Part shown: positions 35,982-45,186 of the stretch, one piece after another
Layout of the letters: each line of letters opens with the position of its first letter
How positions within the stretch are numbered: position 1 is the stretch's first letter
DNA from: Bacteroidales bacterium
Lineage (GTDB): Bacteria; Bacteroidota; Bacteroidia; Bacteroidales; UBA3824
Assembly: GCA_017412115.1 (NCBI GenBank)
Contig: JAFPYR010000015.1
Coordinates: 1-57,131, forward strand
Reading direction: 5' to 3'
DNA length: 57,131 nucleotides
Notes under the pieces: model-generated
The model's database searches: none
Seen by the model: the letters and a program-made list of their open reading frames with translations, nothing else
Told to the model about the DNA's origin: nothing
Program-made: the position numbers and the translations under genes

Positions 35982-37988
35982 TTATTCCGATACGGTTGAT
36001 AATATTTTGAGTTCCACTCTTCTGTTTTTAGCCCTGTTTTCATCGCTGGTGTTGGGAACAAGCGGTTGTTTTTTACCGTAACCTTTTGATACGATGCGTT
36101 TTTTATCAACGCCTTTGTTGATAATGTATGCGGCAACGGAAGCGGCTCTTTGTTCCGAAAGTTTATCGTTGTAAGCATCGCTACCTTTGTCGTCGGTGTG
36201 GGCTGAAAGTTCAACGTTGATGTCGCGGTTTAGTTTCAAAAGCGAAACGGCGCGGTCCAAATCATCATAAGAGGCTGGGTCCAAAGTATAACTATTGGTC
36301 TCAAAATTAACGTTAGGAATTTCCACTCTTACATTTTCCTCAAGTTTTGCGATGTTGGCAATCACCAAAATATCTTCACCTTTTGCAACTTTGGGAATAT
36401 CAATTGTTTTTTCAAACATTGTATAACCTTTCGTTAAGATATTGACTTTGTAAGTATCGCCTTTACGCAACATAATGTCGCATTTACCGTCTTTGTCGGT
36501 GGTAATTGAGGTGGTAAATTTTGACGAGGTTGATATGTCAATAATCGTAATTTCAGTGGTAAGACCGGGTTCAAGACCATTGACTTGAAATTTAACTTTG
36601 TTTTTGTCAGAATTGAGTTCGACATCGCGCTCAAAAGAGTCAAAAATTACGACCTGCGACAAATCCAAATTGAAGGTTGTGTCAAGATAAAGTTCTTTTT
36701 TGATTGTGAATTCATAATTTTTGCCGATAGGAAGTTCCATTTTGTAACGTCCTTTTGCAAATTCAGTCGGTTTAACGCTTGATTTAACGCCGTCTGCTTT
36801 AACGATAATCGTTGAGGAAAGTGCTTCAAACATATCCGAGTCAAAAACGTTCAACTGCAAATTCACTTTGTTGAAAATCGTGTAATCTTTTTTATGTTCT
36901 TTGCCATCGGGAATTATTTCTTCTATTGCGTGCGAATAGTTCGGCGTGTTAAAATCCAAAAAAACATTGGTGGTGCCGTTCAAAAAGAAATCGTATTCGC
37001 CCGTTATTCCGTCGCTTTGAAAAGCGTCCAAAACCAGCGAACTAAAAGCATCGGTTACCGTAATATTAGCTCCGATGGGTTTCTTGGTTACAAGGTCAAG
37101 CGTTTTGCCGTAATATCTTGAGACTTCAGAATGTTTAAAATTTCCCGGAATTTGAGCTGCACACGGATAGATATTGCTTTTTTTCTTGGGATCTTGTTGA
37201 TATAAAATAAGTTCGCCTTTTTGATAATCCCAAGTCGGAGAAAATTCATCACCGGCAAAGTTAATTGTATCAATTGATTGAGGAATTATCCAAAATTTTG
37301 AGTCAAAACGCTGGGTGTAATAAATGTCAAAACCGCCTTTACCGCCTTCACGGATTGAAGAGAGATAAATCGTTTTGTTGTCGGGGCAGACGTAAGGAGC
37401 AGCCTCGCAGCCTAAATTTACCGGCTCCGGTGCATCTTTAGCTTTTGACCATTGATTGCCGGGAGTCCTGTCACTGAAATATAACGTACCGCAGCGTTTG
37501 TCTAAGCCTTCTTCCTGCAACCTTGTGAAAAAAAATGAGTTGCCGTCAGGACTGATTGCCGGATATTGTTCGTTAGCATTAGTGTTGATACTATCGCCCA
37601 TCGAAACTTTTTCCGACCATATTCCGTTTTTTTTAGTGATAACGAAAATATCCGTATTACCTTGATTGTCAGCGGCAAAATAGATTTCGTTGCCGTCTGA
37701 GGATTGTGACGGGTTTAGAGGAATGACATTTCCGTTGATAAGATTGTTAAGAGGATTGTTTTCAAGTCCTTGACCGAAAGACCCGTTCGACTTTTTGTAA
37801 TAAAGGTATTTCAGTTGTGAATCTTTTTGAATACCTACAATAGCGGTCTGTCCGTTACCCGAAATATTGATGGAAACCGTTTTGTAACCTTCGGGAATTG
37901 CAAACGCATTGGTGTTGGTTATTTGGGCGAAACCAAAATTGACCGCAAAACTAACACTTAATGCTGATAGTAAAATTTGCTTTTTCAT
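35982..37988 (-). CDS. OmpA-family protein with PD40 propeller (PorE-like)
   Basis: The start at 37988 (MKKQILLSALSVSFAVNFGFAQ) gives 668 residues with a proper signal peptide; an upstream ATG at 38036 would add 16 charged residues. Residues about 30-280 form a PD40/WD40-like propeller (YPAISPDGNSFFFTR, APYVCPDNKTIYLSS, GDEFSPTWDYQKGELIL). Ig/PEGA-like and carboxypeptidase-regulatory-like domains follow (about 290-545). The C-terminal OmpA domain (about 555-668) has the peptidoglycan-binding pattern (AHTDDKGSDAYNDKLSEQRA, ENRAKNRRVEL). The order resembles PorE of the type IX system without its TPR part. A reverse-strand -7 box lies at 38025. Confidence 0.85.
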   Translation of the reverse strand: MKKQILLSALSVSFAVNFGFAQITNTNAFAIPEGYKTVSINISGNGQTAIVGIQKDSQLKYLYYKKSNGSFGQGLENNPLNNLINGNVIPLNPSQSSDGNEIYFAADNQGNTDIFVITKKNGIWSEKVSMGDSINTNANEQYPAISPDGNSFFFTRLQEEGLDKRCGTLYFSDRTPGNQWSKAKDAPEPVNLGCEAAPYVCPDNKTIYLSSIREGGKGGFDIYYTQRFDSKFWIIPQSIDTINFAGDEFSPTWDYQKGELILYQQDPKKKSNIYPCAAQIPGNFKHSEVSRYYGKTLDLVTKKPIGANITVTDAFSSLVLDAFQSDGITGEYDFFLNGTTNVFLDFNTPNYSHAIEEIIPDGKEHKKDYTIFNKVNLQLNVFDSDMFEALSSTIIVKADGVKSSVKPTEFAKGRYKMELPIGKNYEFTIKKELYLDTTFNLDLSQVVIFDSFERDVELNSDKNKVKFQVNGLEPGLTTEITIIDISTSSKFTTSITTDKDGKCDIMLRKGDTYKVNILTKGYTMFEKTIDIPKVAKGEDILVIANIAKLEENVRVEIPNVNFETNSYTLDPASYDDLDRAVSLLKLNRDINVELSAHTDDKGSDAYNDKLSEQRAASVAAYIINKGVDKKRIVSKGYGKKQPLVPNTSDENRAKNRRVELKILSTVSE

Positions 37989-38024
37989 AACCGATTCGTT
38001 TTTTTTATTTTGTTTTTTTCGGGA

Positions 38025-38032
38025 CAAATGTA
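38025..38032 (-). promoter_or_regulatory. Putative -7 box (TACATTTG) for the OmpA operon
   Basis: It matches TAnnTTTG on the reverse strand, 36 nt upstream of the chosen OmpA start. It also supports the inner Met at 37988, because the upstream ATG (38036) lies before the box. Confidence 0.55.
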
Positions 38033-38095
38033 TCAAAAAAATATTAACAAAACTTAAAATTGTATAATTAATTTAAAACTTTACGTTAGTTATTT

Positions 38096-38560
38096 TTAAT
38101 AGTCTATTTTGTTTTCGGTTTTGAGCCAAATGTCAAAAACTTTTCTGCCCTCTTGTTGTAACATATTAACAGCAGGAATTTTTCTTAAAAGTTTTTCTTT
38201 ATCGAATTCTTTGTAAATAAAATCATCGTCAAAACCTCCGTAAGCGGCATCTTCTTTTGTTGCGGCAAAATATATTTTGTCGATATGTGCCCAATAAATT
38301 GCGCTAAGGCACATCGGACAGGGTTCGCTTGAGGCATAAATTTCGCAACCTTCCAAGATGAAAGTATTAAGTTTTTTGCAGGCCTGACGTATGCAATTGA
38401 CCTCGGCGTGAGCTGTCGGGTCAAGGTCTTTGGTTACCGAATTGGAGGTTTCTGCTATGATTTCCCCGTTTTTAACGATTACTGCGCCGAATGGTCCGCC
38501 GCCGTTTTTAATGCTTTCTTGAGCTAAAGCGATAGCTCTCTTTAAAAAAAAATCGTTCAT
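38096..38560 (-). CDS. guaD: Guanine deaminase-like nucleoside deaminase (GuaD type)
   Basis: A 154-residue cytidine-deaminase-fold enzyme that likely deaminates guanine to xanthine. Zinc ligands are in HAEVNCIR (about 52-59) and PCPMCLSAIYW (about 79-89), and GGGPFGAVIV near the start belongs to the fold. The C-terminal AAYGGFDDDFIYKEF resembles Bacillus GuaD, whose swapped tail closes the active site. TadA-type tRNA deaminases lack this end. It is a single leftward gene, divergent from tatD. Confidence 0.85.
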   Translation of the reverse strand: MNDFFLKRAIALAQESIKNGGGPFGAVIVKNGEIIAETSNSVTKDLDPTAHAEVNCIRQACKKLNTFILEGCEIYASSEPCPMCLSAIYWAHIDKIYFAATKEDAAYGGFDDDFIYKEFDKEKLLRKIPAVNMLQQEGRKVFDIWLKTENKIDY

Positions 38561-38642
38561 GTTTTTATTTGTTTATTTGTTTAAGCGGTAAATTTACAAA
38601 ACTTTTCCGTTATAAAAAAATTGCCGGAAATGATTTTTTGTA

Positions 38643-38650
38643 TAAATTTG
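38643..38650 (+). promoter_or_regulatory. Putative -7 box (TAAATTTG) for tatD-ribD
   Basis: It matches TAnnTTTG, 29 nt before the TatD ATG. Confidence 0.55.
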
Positions 38651-38679
38651 CAAATAATTTTTTTTGAAACAAAATAGCG

Positions 38680-39459
38680 ATGTATTTGTTTGATACGCAT
38701 ACACATTTTTTTGATTCGGCTTTTCTTCAGGACAGAGATTCTGCCATTTTAAGAGCCGTGGATAGTGGAGTAAAAAAAATGGTTTTGCCATGTTGCTCCG
38801 AAAAATCGCTTCAAGGCATTGACGAAATCTGTAAAAAATTTCCCGAAAACTGTTTTCCGACTCTCGGACTTCATCCCGAAGATATTTTTGTTGAAGATTT
38901 CAAAACGCAATTAGAAAAAATTTTCTCGTATAAATTTTCTTCGGATTTGGTTGCTGTCGGTGAAATCGGAATCGATCTTCATTATATGAAGGATACTCTT
39001 GAGGTTCAAATCGAAGTTTTTGATTATCAGGTTAATAAAGCGGTTGAAAATAATCTTCCGATAATAATTCACTGCCGTGAGGCTTACAACGAGGTTTTTG
39101 AGGTTTTGAAAAATTATAAAAATGCACGAGGAATTTTTCATTGTTTTTCTTCCGGGAGAAACGATGCTGAAAAAATTCTCAACGATTTTGAAAATTTCAG
39201 TTTCGGAATAGGCGGCGTGGTAACTTTCAAAAATTCGGGAGCGGAATTATCTCAAATTGTAAAAGAGTTTTTACCGCTTGAAAAAATAGTTTTGGAAACC
39301 GATTCGCCTTATCTTGCGCCTGTGCCGAAACGCGGAAAACGCAACGAAAGTTCTTTTATAACTTTTGTGGCTGAAAAAATTTCAGAATTGAAAAATCTTG
39401 ATATTGAAACTGTTGTAACAAAAACTACCGAAAACGCAGAAAAAATTTTTGGAATATGA
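38680..39459 (+). CDS. TatD family metal-dependent hydrolase (DNase)
   Basis: A 259-residue TIM-barrel amidohydrolase-type nuclease. The metal motif DTHTHF (residues 5-10) at the N-terminus, the Glu in AVGEIGIDLHY (about 90-100), IIHCREAY (about 128-135), FHCFSSG (about 150) and ETDSPYLAPVPKRGKRNE (about 207-224) are all present. TatD proteins are 3'-exonucleases or DNases in repair or nucleotide turnover. Its stop overlaps the ribD start by 4 nt (ATGA), which indicates translational coupling. Confidence 0.93.
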   Translation: MYLFDTHTHFFDSAFLQDRDSAILRAVDSGVKKMVLPCCSEKSLQGIDEICKKFPENCFPTLGLHPEDIFVEDFKTQLEKIFSYKFSSDLVAVGEIGIDLHYMKDTLEVQIEVFDYQVNKAVENNLPIIIHCREAYNEVFEVLKNYKNARGIFHCFSSGRNDAEKILNDFENFSFGIGGVVTFKNSGAELSQIVKEFLPLEKIVLETDSPYLAPVPKRGKRNESSFITFVAEKISELKNLDIETVVTKTTENAEKIFGI

Positions 39460-40484
39460 CTTTAGAAGAAAATTTTATGCGCCGTGCCGTTGAATTAGCG
39501 CGGCTTGGCTCGGGAGCAGTCAGCACAAATCCTATGGTTGGTGCGGTTATAGTTTATAACGGAAAGATTATCGGTGAAGGTTATCACAAAAAAATCGGTA
39601 CTTTTCATGCCGAGGTAAATGCCGTTAATTCCGTTAAAAATCCTGAATTGCTCTCAAAATCAGAAATTTACGTAACGCTTGAGCCTTGTGCACATTTCGG
39701 AAAAACGCCTCCGTGTGCGGATTTAATTATCGAAAAGGGTTTAAAAAAAGTTTATGTCGGCTGTCTTGACCCGTTTTCAAAAGTGGACGGCAAGGGTATC
39801 GAAAAACTTAAAAAAGCGGGCATTGAAGTCGTAACTGGCGTTTTGGAAAAAGAATGTCAGGAATTGAACGTAAGATTTTTTACTTTCGTTAATTTGAAAC
39901 GTCCCTATGTGATTTTGAAATGGGCGCAAAGTCTTGACGGATACATTGATAAGGATTTTTCTCCTGTTATGATTTCCAATCCTTTGACCAAGGTTTTAAA
40001 TCATAAATGGCGCAGCGAGGAAGATGCCGTTTTAATCGGGACAACGACTGCTCAAAGGGACAATCCTCAACTTAACAACCGTCTTTATAGTGGTAAAAAT
40101 CCTGTCAGAGTGGTTTTAGATAGAAATTTAAGACTTGATAAAAAGCTGAATATTTTTGACGGTTCGCAACGGACTGTGGTTTTTACGGAAAAAGATGTTG
40201 AAAACGATTTGTCAGAAACGGTTTTTGTTACAATTGGTTTTAACGAAGATTTAGCCCGTAATATTCTTAACGCTCTTTACGAAATGAATTTGCAAAGTGT
40301 TATAATCGAGGGCGGTAAGATGACGCATGAATTGTTTTTGAAGTCAGGACTTTGGGACGAAATTCGTATTTTTCAATCGGACAAAATGTTGTATAACGGG
40401 ACCAAAGCGGCAGAGTTTTGCGGCAAATTGAAAGAGAAAACTCAAATCGGCGATAATGAGTTATTAATATTCAAAAAAAATTGA
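39456..40484 (+). CDS. ribD: Bifunctional riboflavin biosynthesis protein RibD
   Basis: A 342-residue enzyme performing two steps of riboflavin synthesis: deamination of the pyrimidine, then reduction of the ribosyl side chain. The N-terminal deaminase (about 1-145) has HAEVNAV and PCAHFGKTPPCADLI zinc motifs. The C-terminal reductase (about 146-342) has RPYVILKWAQSLDGYI, VLIGTTTAQRDNPQLNNR and the SVIIEGGKMTHELF motif. No other rib gene is adjacent and no FMN riboswitch was seen upstream. It overlaps tatD by 4 nt and ends in a convergent terminator. Confidence 0.95.
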   Translation: MTLEENFMRRAVELARLGSGAVSTNPMVGAVIVYNGKIIGEGYHKKIGTFHAEVNAVNSVKNPELLSKSEIYVTLEPCAHFGKTPPCADLIIEKGLKKVYVGCLDPFSKVDGKGIEKLKKAGIEVVTGVLEKECQELNVRFFTFVNLKRPYVILKWAQSLDGYIDKDFSPVMISNPLTKVLNHKWRSEEDAVLIGTTTAQRDNPQLNNRLYSGKNPVRVVLDRNLRLDKKLNIFDGSQRTVVFTEKDVENDLSETVFVTIGFNEDLARNILNALYEMNLQSVIIEGGKMTHELFLKSGLWDEIRIFQSDKMLYNGTKAAEFCGKLKEKTQIGDNELLIFKKN

Positions 40485-40519
40485 AAGTTGAATTTTTTCA
40501 ACTTTCAATTTTTTTTTTG
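40477..40519. terminator. Convergent terminator overlapping the ribD stop
   Basis: AAAATTGAAAGTTGAA and TTCAACTTTCAATTTT form a 16-bp stem with a short T loop and T-run. The left arm includes the last codons of ribD. Confidence 0.85.
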
Positions 40520-40533
40520 AATATGATTTTTTT

Positions 40534-40851
40534 TTACAACAACGTATCAATTTTTGATTTGAAAGCCGATTCGCTCAATGTGCCGACGTGTTTTTCGGCG
40601 AGCTGTCCGTCTTTGAAAAACAAAAATGTCGGAATACTTCTGACTCCGAATTGTCCTGCGATTTCAGGCTCTTCGTCTACGTTTACTTTAGCCACAAGAG
40701 CTTTTCCGTTGTATTCTTCTCCTATTTTGTCTACAATAGGGAGCATTGAGCGGCACGGTCCGCACCATTCAGCCCAAAGGTCAATAACTGCAACCTTCGA
40801 TGAGGCCAAAGCTTTTTGAAAATTTTCCGTGTTTAAATGTATTACCGGCAT
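40534..40851 (-). CDS. trxA: Thioredoxin
   Basis: A 105-residue cytosolic disulfide reductase of the usual TrxA length. The active site WCGPC (about 29-33 in DLWAEWCGPCRS), the cis-proline segment VRSIPTFLFFKDGQ (about 71-84) and the conserved VNVDEEPEIAGQFGV are present. It lies 12 nt after the preceding YbjN-like gene and shares its promoter. Confidence 0.95.
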   Translation of the reverse strand: MPVIHLNTENFQKALASSKVAVIDLWAEWCGPCRSMLPIVDKIGEEYNGKALVAKVNVDEEPEIAGQFGVRSIPTFLFFKDGQLAEKHVGTLSESAFKSKIDTLL

Positions 40852-40863
40852 TTGTCTTATTTT

Positions 40864-41253
40864 TTATTTTGCAAATTCAACTAATTCTTGTCCGTATTCG
40901 CTCAATAATATTGAAAGCGAATTTAATGAACCTTCCAATTCGTTCAAATCAAGGTTTTCTATCTGAAGGGTATCTCTGAAAAGTACCGTACCGCTGTCAT
41001 CAAGCGTAAATGCGCCGTGAACGATTTCACGGTTTTTCTTCAGTAAATCTTTGTAAACTTCGGCACTTTCCCTTTTGATTCTAAAGAGCGGCTGTTCCAT
41101 AATCAAAATCGGGTCAGCACACGCAATTATCATATTTTTAACGCCTTCGTCTTCTTTGCTGATAGTAAAAGTACCGTCAGCCTCGCTCTCTTGAACTATG
41201 TTGTATTCCAAGTCCAAAAGATAATTTTTTACTTTCTGATAATTTTTTTCCAT
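40864..41253 (-). CDS. Conserved YbjN-like hypothetical protein
   Basis: 129 residues, cytosolic, no signal peptide. The alternation of helix (KVKNYLLDLEYNI), strands (GTFTISKEDEGVKNMIIACADPILIM) and helix (AEVYKDLLKKNREIVHG), then strand (GAFTLDDSGTVLFRDTLQ) and a final helix matches the YbjN/type III chaperone-like fold found in Bacteroidales proteins. No enzymatic motif is seen. It shares a promoter with trxA. Confidence 0.7.
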   Translation of the reverse strand: MEKNYQKVKNYLLDLEYNIVQESEADGTFTISKEDEGVKNMIIACADPILIMEQPLFRIKRESAEVYKDLLKKNREIVHGAFTLDDSGTVLFRDTLQIENLDLNELEGSLNSLSILLSEYGQELVEFAK

Positions 41254-41280
41254 GATTTTCAGTATTAAAATTTATTGTTG

Positions 41281-41288
41281 CAAATATA
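41281..41288 (-). promoter_or_regulatory. Putative -7 box (TATATTTG) for the YbjN-trxA pair
   Basis: It matches TAnnTTTG on the reverse strand, 27 nt upstream of the YbjN-like start. Confidence 0.55.
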
Positions 41289-41336
41289 AAAAATTTTTTT
41301 TGCGAAAAAAATAAATTAACAAATTTTTTGCTACAA

Positions 41337-41942
41337 TTAATTTTTTACCGTCTCTAAAATCTCTTTTTTGAGGCTTTCCAAGTCAGTAACTACCGGATAT
41401 TGAGGAAAATCGGCTTTAACGTTTTCCGGCGGACAAAACAAAATGCCTTTGTCGGCACGGCTTATCATCGTAACGTCGTTGTAACTATCGCCGAATGCCA
41501 AAACGTTGTAATTGAGCGATTTGAATGCTTCAACGGTTTTTCTTTTCGGGTCTTCTTGTCTTAAACGGTAATTAACGATTCTGCCTGAGGCATCGGTTTC
41601 AAGGTTATGACAAAGGAGGAACGGATTTTCAAGTTTGTCCATAAGCGGCTGTGCAAATTCTACAAACGTGTCGCTTACTATTGCAAATCTTGTTGCCTTG
41701 CGTATTTCTCTGATAAATTCAAGTGCCCCCGGCAGAGGTTGCAACGTGTTGATAACCTCTTGAATATCTTGAAGTTTAAGATTATGTTTGTCAAGAATTT
41801 CAAGACGGTATTTCATCAGGACGTCATAATCCTTTATGTCTCTTGTTGTTAATTTTAACTCTTCGATGCCGGTTTTGAGGGCTACATTAACCCAAATTTC
41901 CGGAACAAAAACGCCTTCTAAATCGGCACAAACTATCCACAT
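41337..41942 (-). CDS. thrH: Bifunctional phosphoserine phosphatase / homoserine phosphotransferase ThrH
   Basis: A 201-residue HAD enzyme that removes phosphate from phosphoserine and can move it to homoserine, linking serine and threonine synthesis. The N-terminal DLEGVFVPEIWV (nucleophile Asp7, with Glu where most HADs have Asp), TRDIKDYDVLMKYRLEIL, SDTFVEFAQPLMDKL and FGDSYNDVTM match ThrH along its full length rather than classical SerB. It is a single gene with a reverse-strand -7 box at 41981. Confidence 0.93.
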   Translation of the reverse strand: MWIVCADLEGVFVPEIWVNVALKTGIEELKLTTRDIKDYDVLMKYRLEILDKHNLKLQDIQEVINTLQPLPGALEFIREIRKATRFAIVSDTFVEFAQPLMDKLENPFLLCHNLETDASGRIVNYRLRQEDPKRKTVEAFKSLNYNVLAFGDSYNDVTMISRADKGILFCPPENVKADFPQYPVVTDLESLKKEILETVKN

Positions 41943-41980
41943 AATTTTTTGGTTATTAATAATTAAATTATACTACACCG

Positions 41981-41988
41981 CAAAATTA
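41981..41988 (-). promoter_or_regulatory. Putative -7 box (TAATTTTG) for thrH
   Basis: It matches TAnnTTTG on the reverse strand, 38 nt before the thrH ATG. Confidence 0.5.
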
Positions 41989-42004
41989 ACAAAAAAATGT
42001 TTTT

Positions 42005-43453
42005 TTACAATACTTTTTTTGCTTTTTCGGCATCTCTGACGACTTGAGTGTTGAGCCATTTCGGAGAGCGCATGTAAAACAGAAATATTATTCCTCTTAT
42101 TATCAGCTCTGTGCACATAGCAATCCAAACGCCTGTAAGTGAGTATGCAGAGGCCATATACATCGCCAGCGGAATTCTTATAACCCACATCGAAGTTATG
42201 TTTATAATATTGGGCAGCAGACTGTTGCCCGCTGCAACGAAACAGCTGTAACAAACTATCGCCGCTCCAAAAAATGGTTCTGCAAAGGCTTCTATTCTTA
42301 AAATCGTAGTTCCTAATTCTATAATTTCTTGATTATCAGTCATTAACGAAAACATAAACCTTGCACACAAAAACATTATTACCGACATCAATGTTAAAAC
42401 TGCCATTGAGGTATAAACGGTAATTTTTGCAAAACTTTTAGCTATGGATTTTCTTGCCGCACCGATGCTTTGTCCGATTAGCGTAGTTGCAGCGTCTGCG
42501 ATTCCGAAACCGGGCATATAACAGATGCCTTCTATCGTTACCGCAAATGTATCAGCGGCTATGCTGACGTTTCCTAAAGGGGCGATTATAGCCGTTACGA
42601 TAATTGCAGCTATGCACATAATCGCTCTTTCCAATCCTATCGGAACGGATATTTTTAATGATTTTTGGAGGTTTTCTTTCGTGGGACGGAACGAACCGTC
42701 TTCTTTGTAAATTTTTAGTTCTTTGGATCGGACAACTAAGTAGTAAGTCATTATCAAGGAGATAATTACAAACGCCAAAACGCTGCCCAAAGCCGCTCCC
42801 GAAACTCCTAAGCCGGCTCCGTATATTATAAAGGTGTGGTCAAAAACCGAAATTTCACGGCTCGGATAAATTAGCAGGAAGTTAAAAATAACGTCCAAAA
42901 TGCACATTGCAACATTCAGAATTGAGGGAATTTTGATATTACCCGCACTTCTTAACATGCTTGCCGATAAGTAGTTGAGCTGAAAAAAAGGTATTCCGGC
43001 GGCAAAAATCATAAAATAATTGCTTGATAGAGAGCGAATGTCATCTCCGCCGTTGAGCCAGTGAGGTAAAACTCCGCTTATCATAACACCGAAAAATGCA
43101 AGCATTATTCCCCATGTTAAGCAGACTGTAAAAGATTGTCTTAAAATGTTTTTTGCTTCGTCATTTCTGTTTGCACCGATTTTGTGGGCGACCATTACCG
43201 AAAAACCTGTTGCCAAACATTCACATAATCCTCCCAAAAGCCATGTGCTTGTACTCATTAAACCTACGGCTGCGGCACATTCAGCACCGAGATGTCCGAC
43301 CATCGAAGCATCAATGTACTGAACGAGAATAAAAGAAATCTGTGTCATTATGGCAGGTATTGACAGTTTTGCTGTCAGACTTACCTGTTCTTTTGTTGTA
43401 ATATGCTGTCCGTTTCGTATGAATGAAAATAATTGATCCTTGTCCCGCTTCAT
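42005..43453 (-). CDS. MATE family efflux transporter
   Basis: A 482-residue inner-membrane antiporter with about 12 TM helices in two similar halves (about 25-240 and 260-460). Family signatures include LSIPAIMTQISFILVQYIDASMVGHLG near the start and SIGAARKSIAKSFA in the second half. It uses Na+ or H+ gradients to expel drugs or metabolites. It is a single leftward gene; the substrate is unknown. Confidence 0.93.
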   Translation of the reverse strand: MKRDKDQLFSFIRNGQHITTKEQVSLTAKLSIPAIMTQISFILVQYIDASMVGHLGAECAAAVGLMSTSTWLLGGLCECLATGFSVMVAHKIGANRNDEAKNILRQSFTVCLTWGIMLAFFGVMISGVLPHWLNGGDDIRSLSSNYFMIFAAGIPFFQLNYLSASMLRSAGNIKIPSILNVAMCILDVIFNFLLIYPSREISVFDHTFIIYGAGLGVSGAALGSVLAFVIISLIMTYYLVVRSKELKIYKEDGSFRPTKENLQKSLKISVPIGLERAIMCIAAIIVTAIIAPLGNVSIAADTFAVTIEGICYMPGFGIADAATTLIGQSIGAARKSIAKSFAKITVYTSMAVLTLMSVIMFLCARFMFSLMTDNQEIIELGTTILRIEAFAEPFFGAAIVCYSCFVAAGNSLLPNIINITSMWVIRIPLAMYMASAYSLTGVWIAMCTELIIRGIIFLFYMRSPKWLNTQVVRDAEKAKKVL

Positions 43454-43491
43454 GATTTTGCAAAATTACAAAAAAATTAGAAAAAAATACG

Positions 43492-43499
43492 TAAATTTG
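43492..43499 (+). promoter_or_regulatory. Putative -7 box (TAAATTTG)
   Basis: It matches TAnnTTTG and lies 24 nt upstream of the following small gene. Confidence 0.55.
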
Positions 43500-43523
43500 T
43501 CCCGAAAAAACTTTTAAAAGAAA

Positions 43524-44072
43524 ATGCAGCAACAGGAATATCTCGACAAATTTGAACAAAAATTATTAGAAAATCTTATAACATTTTGTACTTCAAAGGG
43601 TTGGCTCGGCGGTAAAATGCAAGAGACTCCCGATATTACTCAAAAATGGGATTCTATTTCGCCATCTTATATAAAAGATGCGTTGAAAGAGGTTCAAAAA
43701 TACGAATCCGTTACTTTTGCTTGGCCTATGTATATCGGCATGGCTATCGCAAAATATTGGGATACCGAATGGGAAATTTATTCCAAACACGAAAATCTTT
43801 ATCTTCATTTAAAGGATAAGCGCGGTTTTGATTATCTTGACGAAGTGGTAAGAGGTCAGATTCTCTGTCTTGACAAAGAGGATTTTTCTAAATGCGAGGA
43901 TATGGTAAGGGAGTGCGTGTTTTTTGTTATGAACGCTATCCGAAAAGAACAAGTGGAAAGGGGCAGCGTAACGGCGTTTTATGTTTATACGCGTAGCCTT
44001 TACGTGCTTTACAGAATAGGTGCGGCTATCGAATTGAAAAGATTAGGTTATAAAATGGAAAAAATGCAATAA
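43524..44072 (+). CDS. Conserved hypothetical protein (about 180 aa)
   Basis: 182 residues, predicted cytosolic and all-helical, no signal or TM. It has distinctive aromatic motifs (SKGWLGGKMQETPDITQKWD, VTFAWPMYIGMAIAKYWDTE, AFYVYTRSLYVLYRIGAAIE) and Glu/Lys helices. No family with a known job is recognised, but codon use and the upstream promoter indicate a real gene. It lies between the MATE gene and accD. Confidence 0.72.
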   Translation: MQQQEYLDKFEQKLLENLITFCTSKGWLGGKMQETPDITQKWDSISPSYIKDALKEVQKYESVTFAWPMYIGMAIAKYWDTEWEIYSKHENLYLHLKDKRGFDYLDEVVRGQILCLDKEDFSKCEDMVRECVFFVMNAIRKEQVERGSVTAFYVYTRSLYVLYRIGAAIELKRLGYKMEKMQ

Positions 44073-44126
44073 TTCCCGTTTTTATCTTCGGGGTGGAAAA
44101 AATTTTTTTATTATCATATAATTGCT

Positions 44127-44134
44127 TAATTTTG
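44127..44134 (+). promoter_or_regulatory. Putative -7 box (TAATTTTG) for accD
   Basis: It matches TAnnTTTG, 84 nt upstream of the accD ATG. Confidence 0.5.
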
Positions 44135-44218
44135 CAGCGAAAGTAAAAATCTTTTTCCGGGGTTAATGGTGGAAAGGAATTCTGCGAAAACTCCGGTATT
44201 AAACTAATCGTAAAAAAC

Positions 44219-45061
44219 ATGGGCTGGTTTAACAGATCACAACAAGGTATTAGTACCGAAACTAAAGACAAAAAAGAAATTCCTGACGGACTTTGGTACA
44301 AATGTCCTCAGTGTAAGGAAATTATCACGACCGATGACCACAAAAAAAATCTTTGTGTTTGTCCTAAATGCAATTATCACGAGAGAATTTCAACGAAAGA
44401 GTATTACGAAATACTTTTTGACGAGGGTAAATACGAGGAATTGTTTGAAAACTTACATTCAAGCGACCCGTTGAATTTCGTGGACAGAAAAAAATATACT
44501 GACAGAATTGCCGCAGTAGAAAAACAAACGAATCTTAAAGATGCAATTTCGGTTGCAACGGGAAAACTCGGTGGTCGTAATGTTACGATAGATTGTATGA
44601 ATTTTGAGTTTGTCGGAGGTTCTATGGGTTCTGTTGTCGGCGAAAAAATAGCACGTAGTGTTGATTATTGTATCAAAAACTCTCAGCCGCTGGTAATTAT
44701 CAGCCGTTCGGGCGGTGCGAGAATGATGGAAGGTGCTTTTTCGCTTATGCAGATGGCTAAAACCTCAGCAAAACTTACTCAACTTAGTGAAAACCGTCTT
44801 CCTTATATTTCGGTTATGACAAATCCTACAACCGGCGGTGTTTCAGCATCGTTCGCAATGTTGGGCGATATTAATATGGCTGAACCTCAGGCTCTTATCG
44901 GATTTGCAGGTCCGAGGGTCATAAGAGAATTTACAGGAAAAGATTTGCCGGAGGGTTTTCAGTCTTCGGAATTCCTTTTGGAACACGGATTTTTGGATAC
45001 TATCGTGGAGAGAAAAAATCTTAAAAAAACGCTTGAAGGTTTGTTCAATATGATGATGTAA
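44219..45061 (+). CDS. accD: Acetyl-CoA carboxylase carboxyltransferase subunit beta
   Basis: A 280-residue subunit of the malonyl-CoA-forming carboxyltransferase that starts fatty acid synthesis. The N-terminal zinc ribbon has Cys29, Cys32, Cys48 and Cys51 ([20 protein letters not shown]). The crotonase-like core shows [37 protein letters not shown] and [18 protein letters not shown]. The length is typical. accA is not in the window. It is a single gene with its own promoter. Confidence 0.95.
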   Translation: MGWFNRSQQGISTETKDKKEIPDGLWYKCPQCKEIITTDDHKKNLCVCPKCNYHERISTKEYYEILFDEGKYEELFENLHSSDPLNFVDRKKYTDRIAAVEKQTNLKDAISVATGKLGGRNVTIDCMNFEFVGGSMGSVVGEKIARSVDYCIKNSQPLVIISRSGGARMMEGAFSLMQMAKTSAKLTQLSENRLPYISVMTNPTTGGVSASFAMLGDINMAEPQALIGFAGPRVIREFTGKDLPEGFQSSEFLLEHGFLDTIVERKNLKKTLEGLFNMMM

Positions 45062-45186
45062 TCTTATTGAAACAAAAAAAAACTTATGTCGTAAAAAAAA
45101 TAAAAAAAAGTGTACGGTTTTTGATGAATAATTATTATCTTTACTCGCTGTTTAATCGTAAAAAGCGATTGTTGTAGATAATCAAT

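Noticed and set aside
39400..39460. FMN riboswitch controlling ribD
   Set aside because: ribD overlaps tatD by 4 nt, and the leader before tatD is short and AT-rich without the RFN element.
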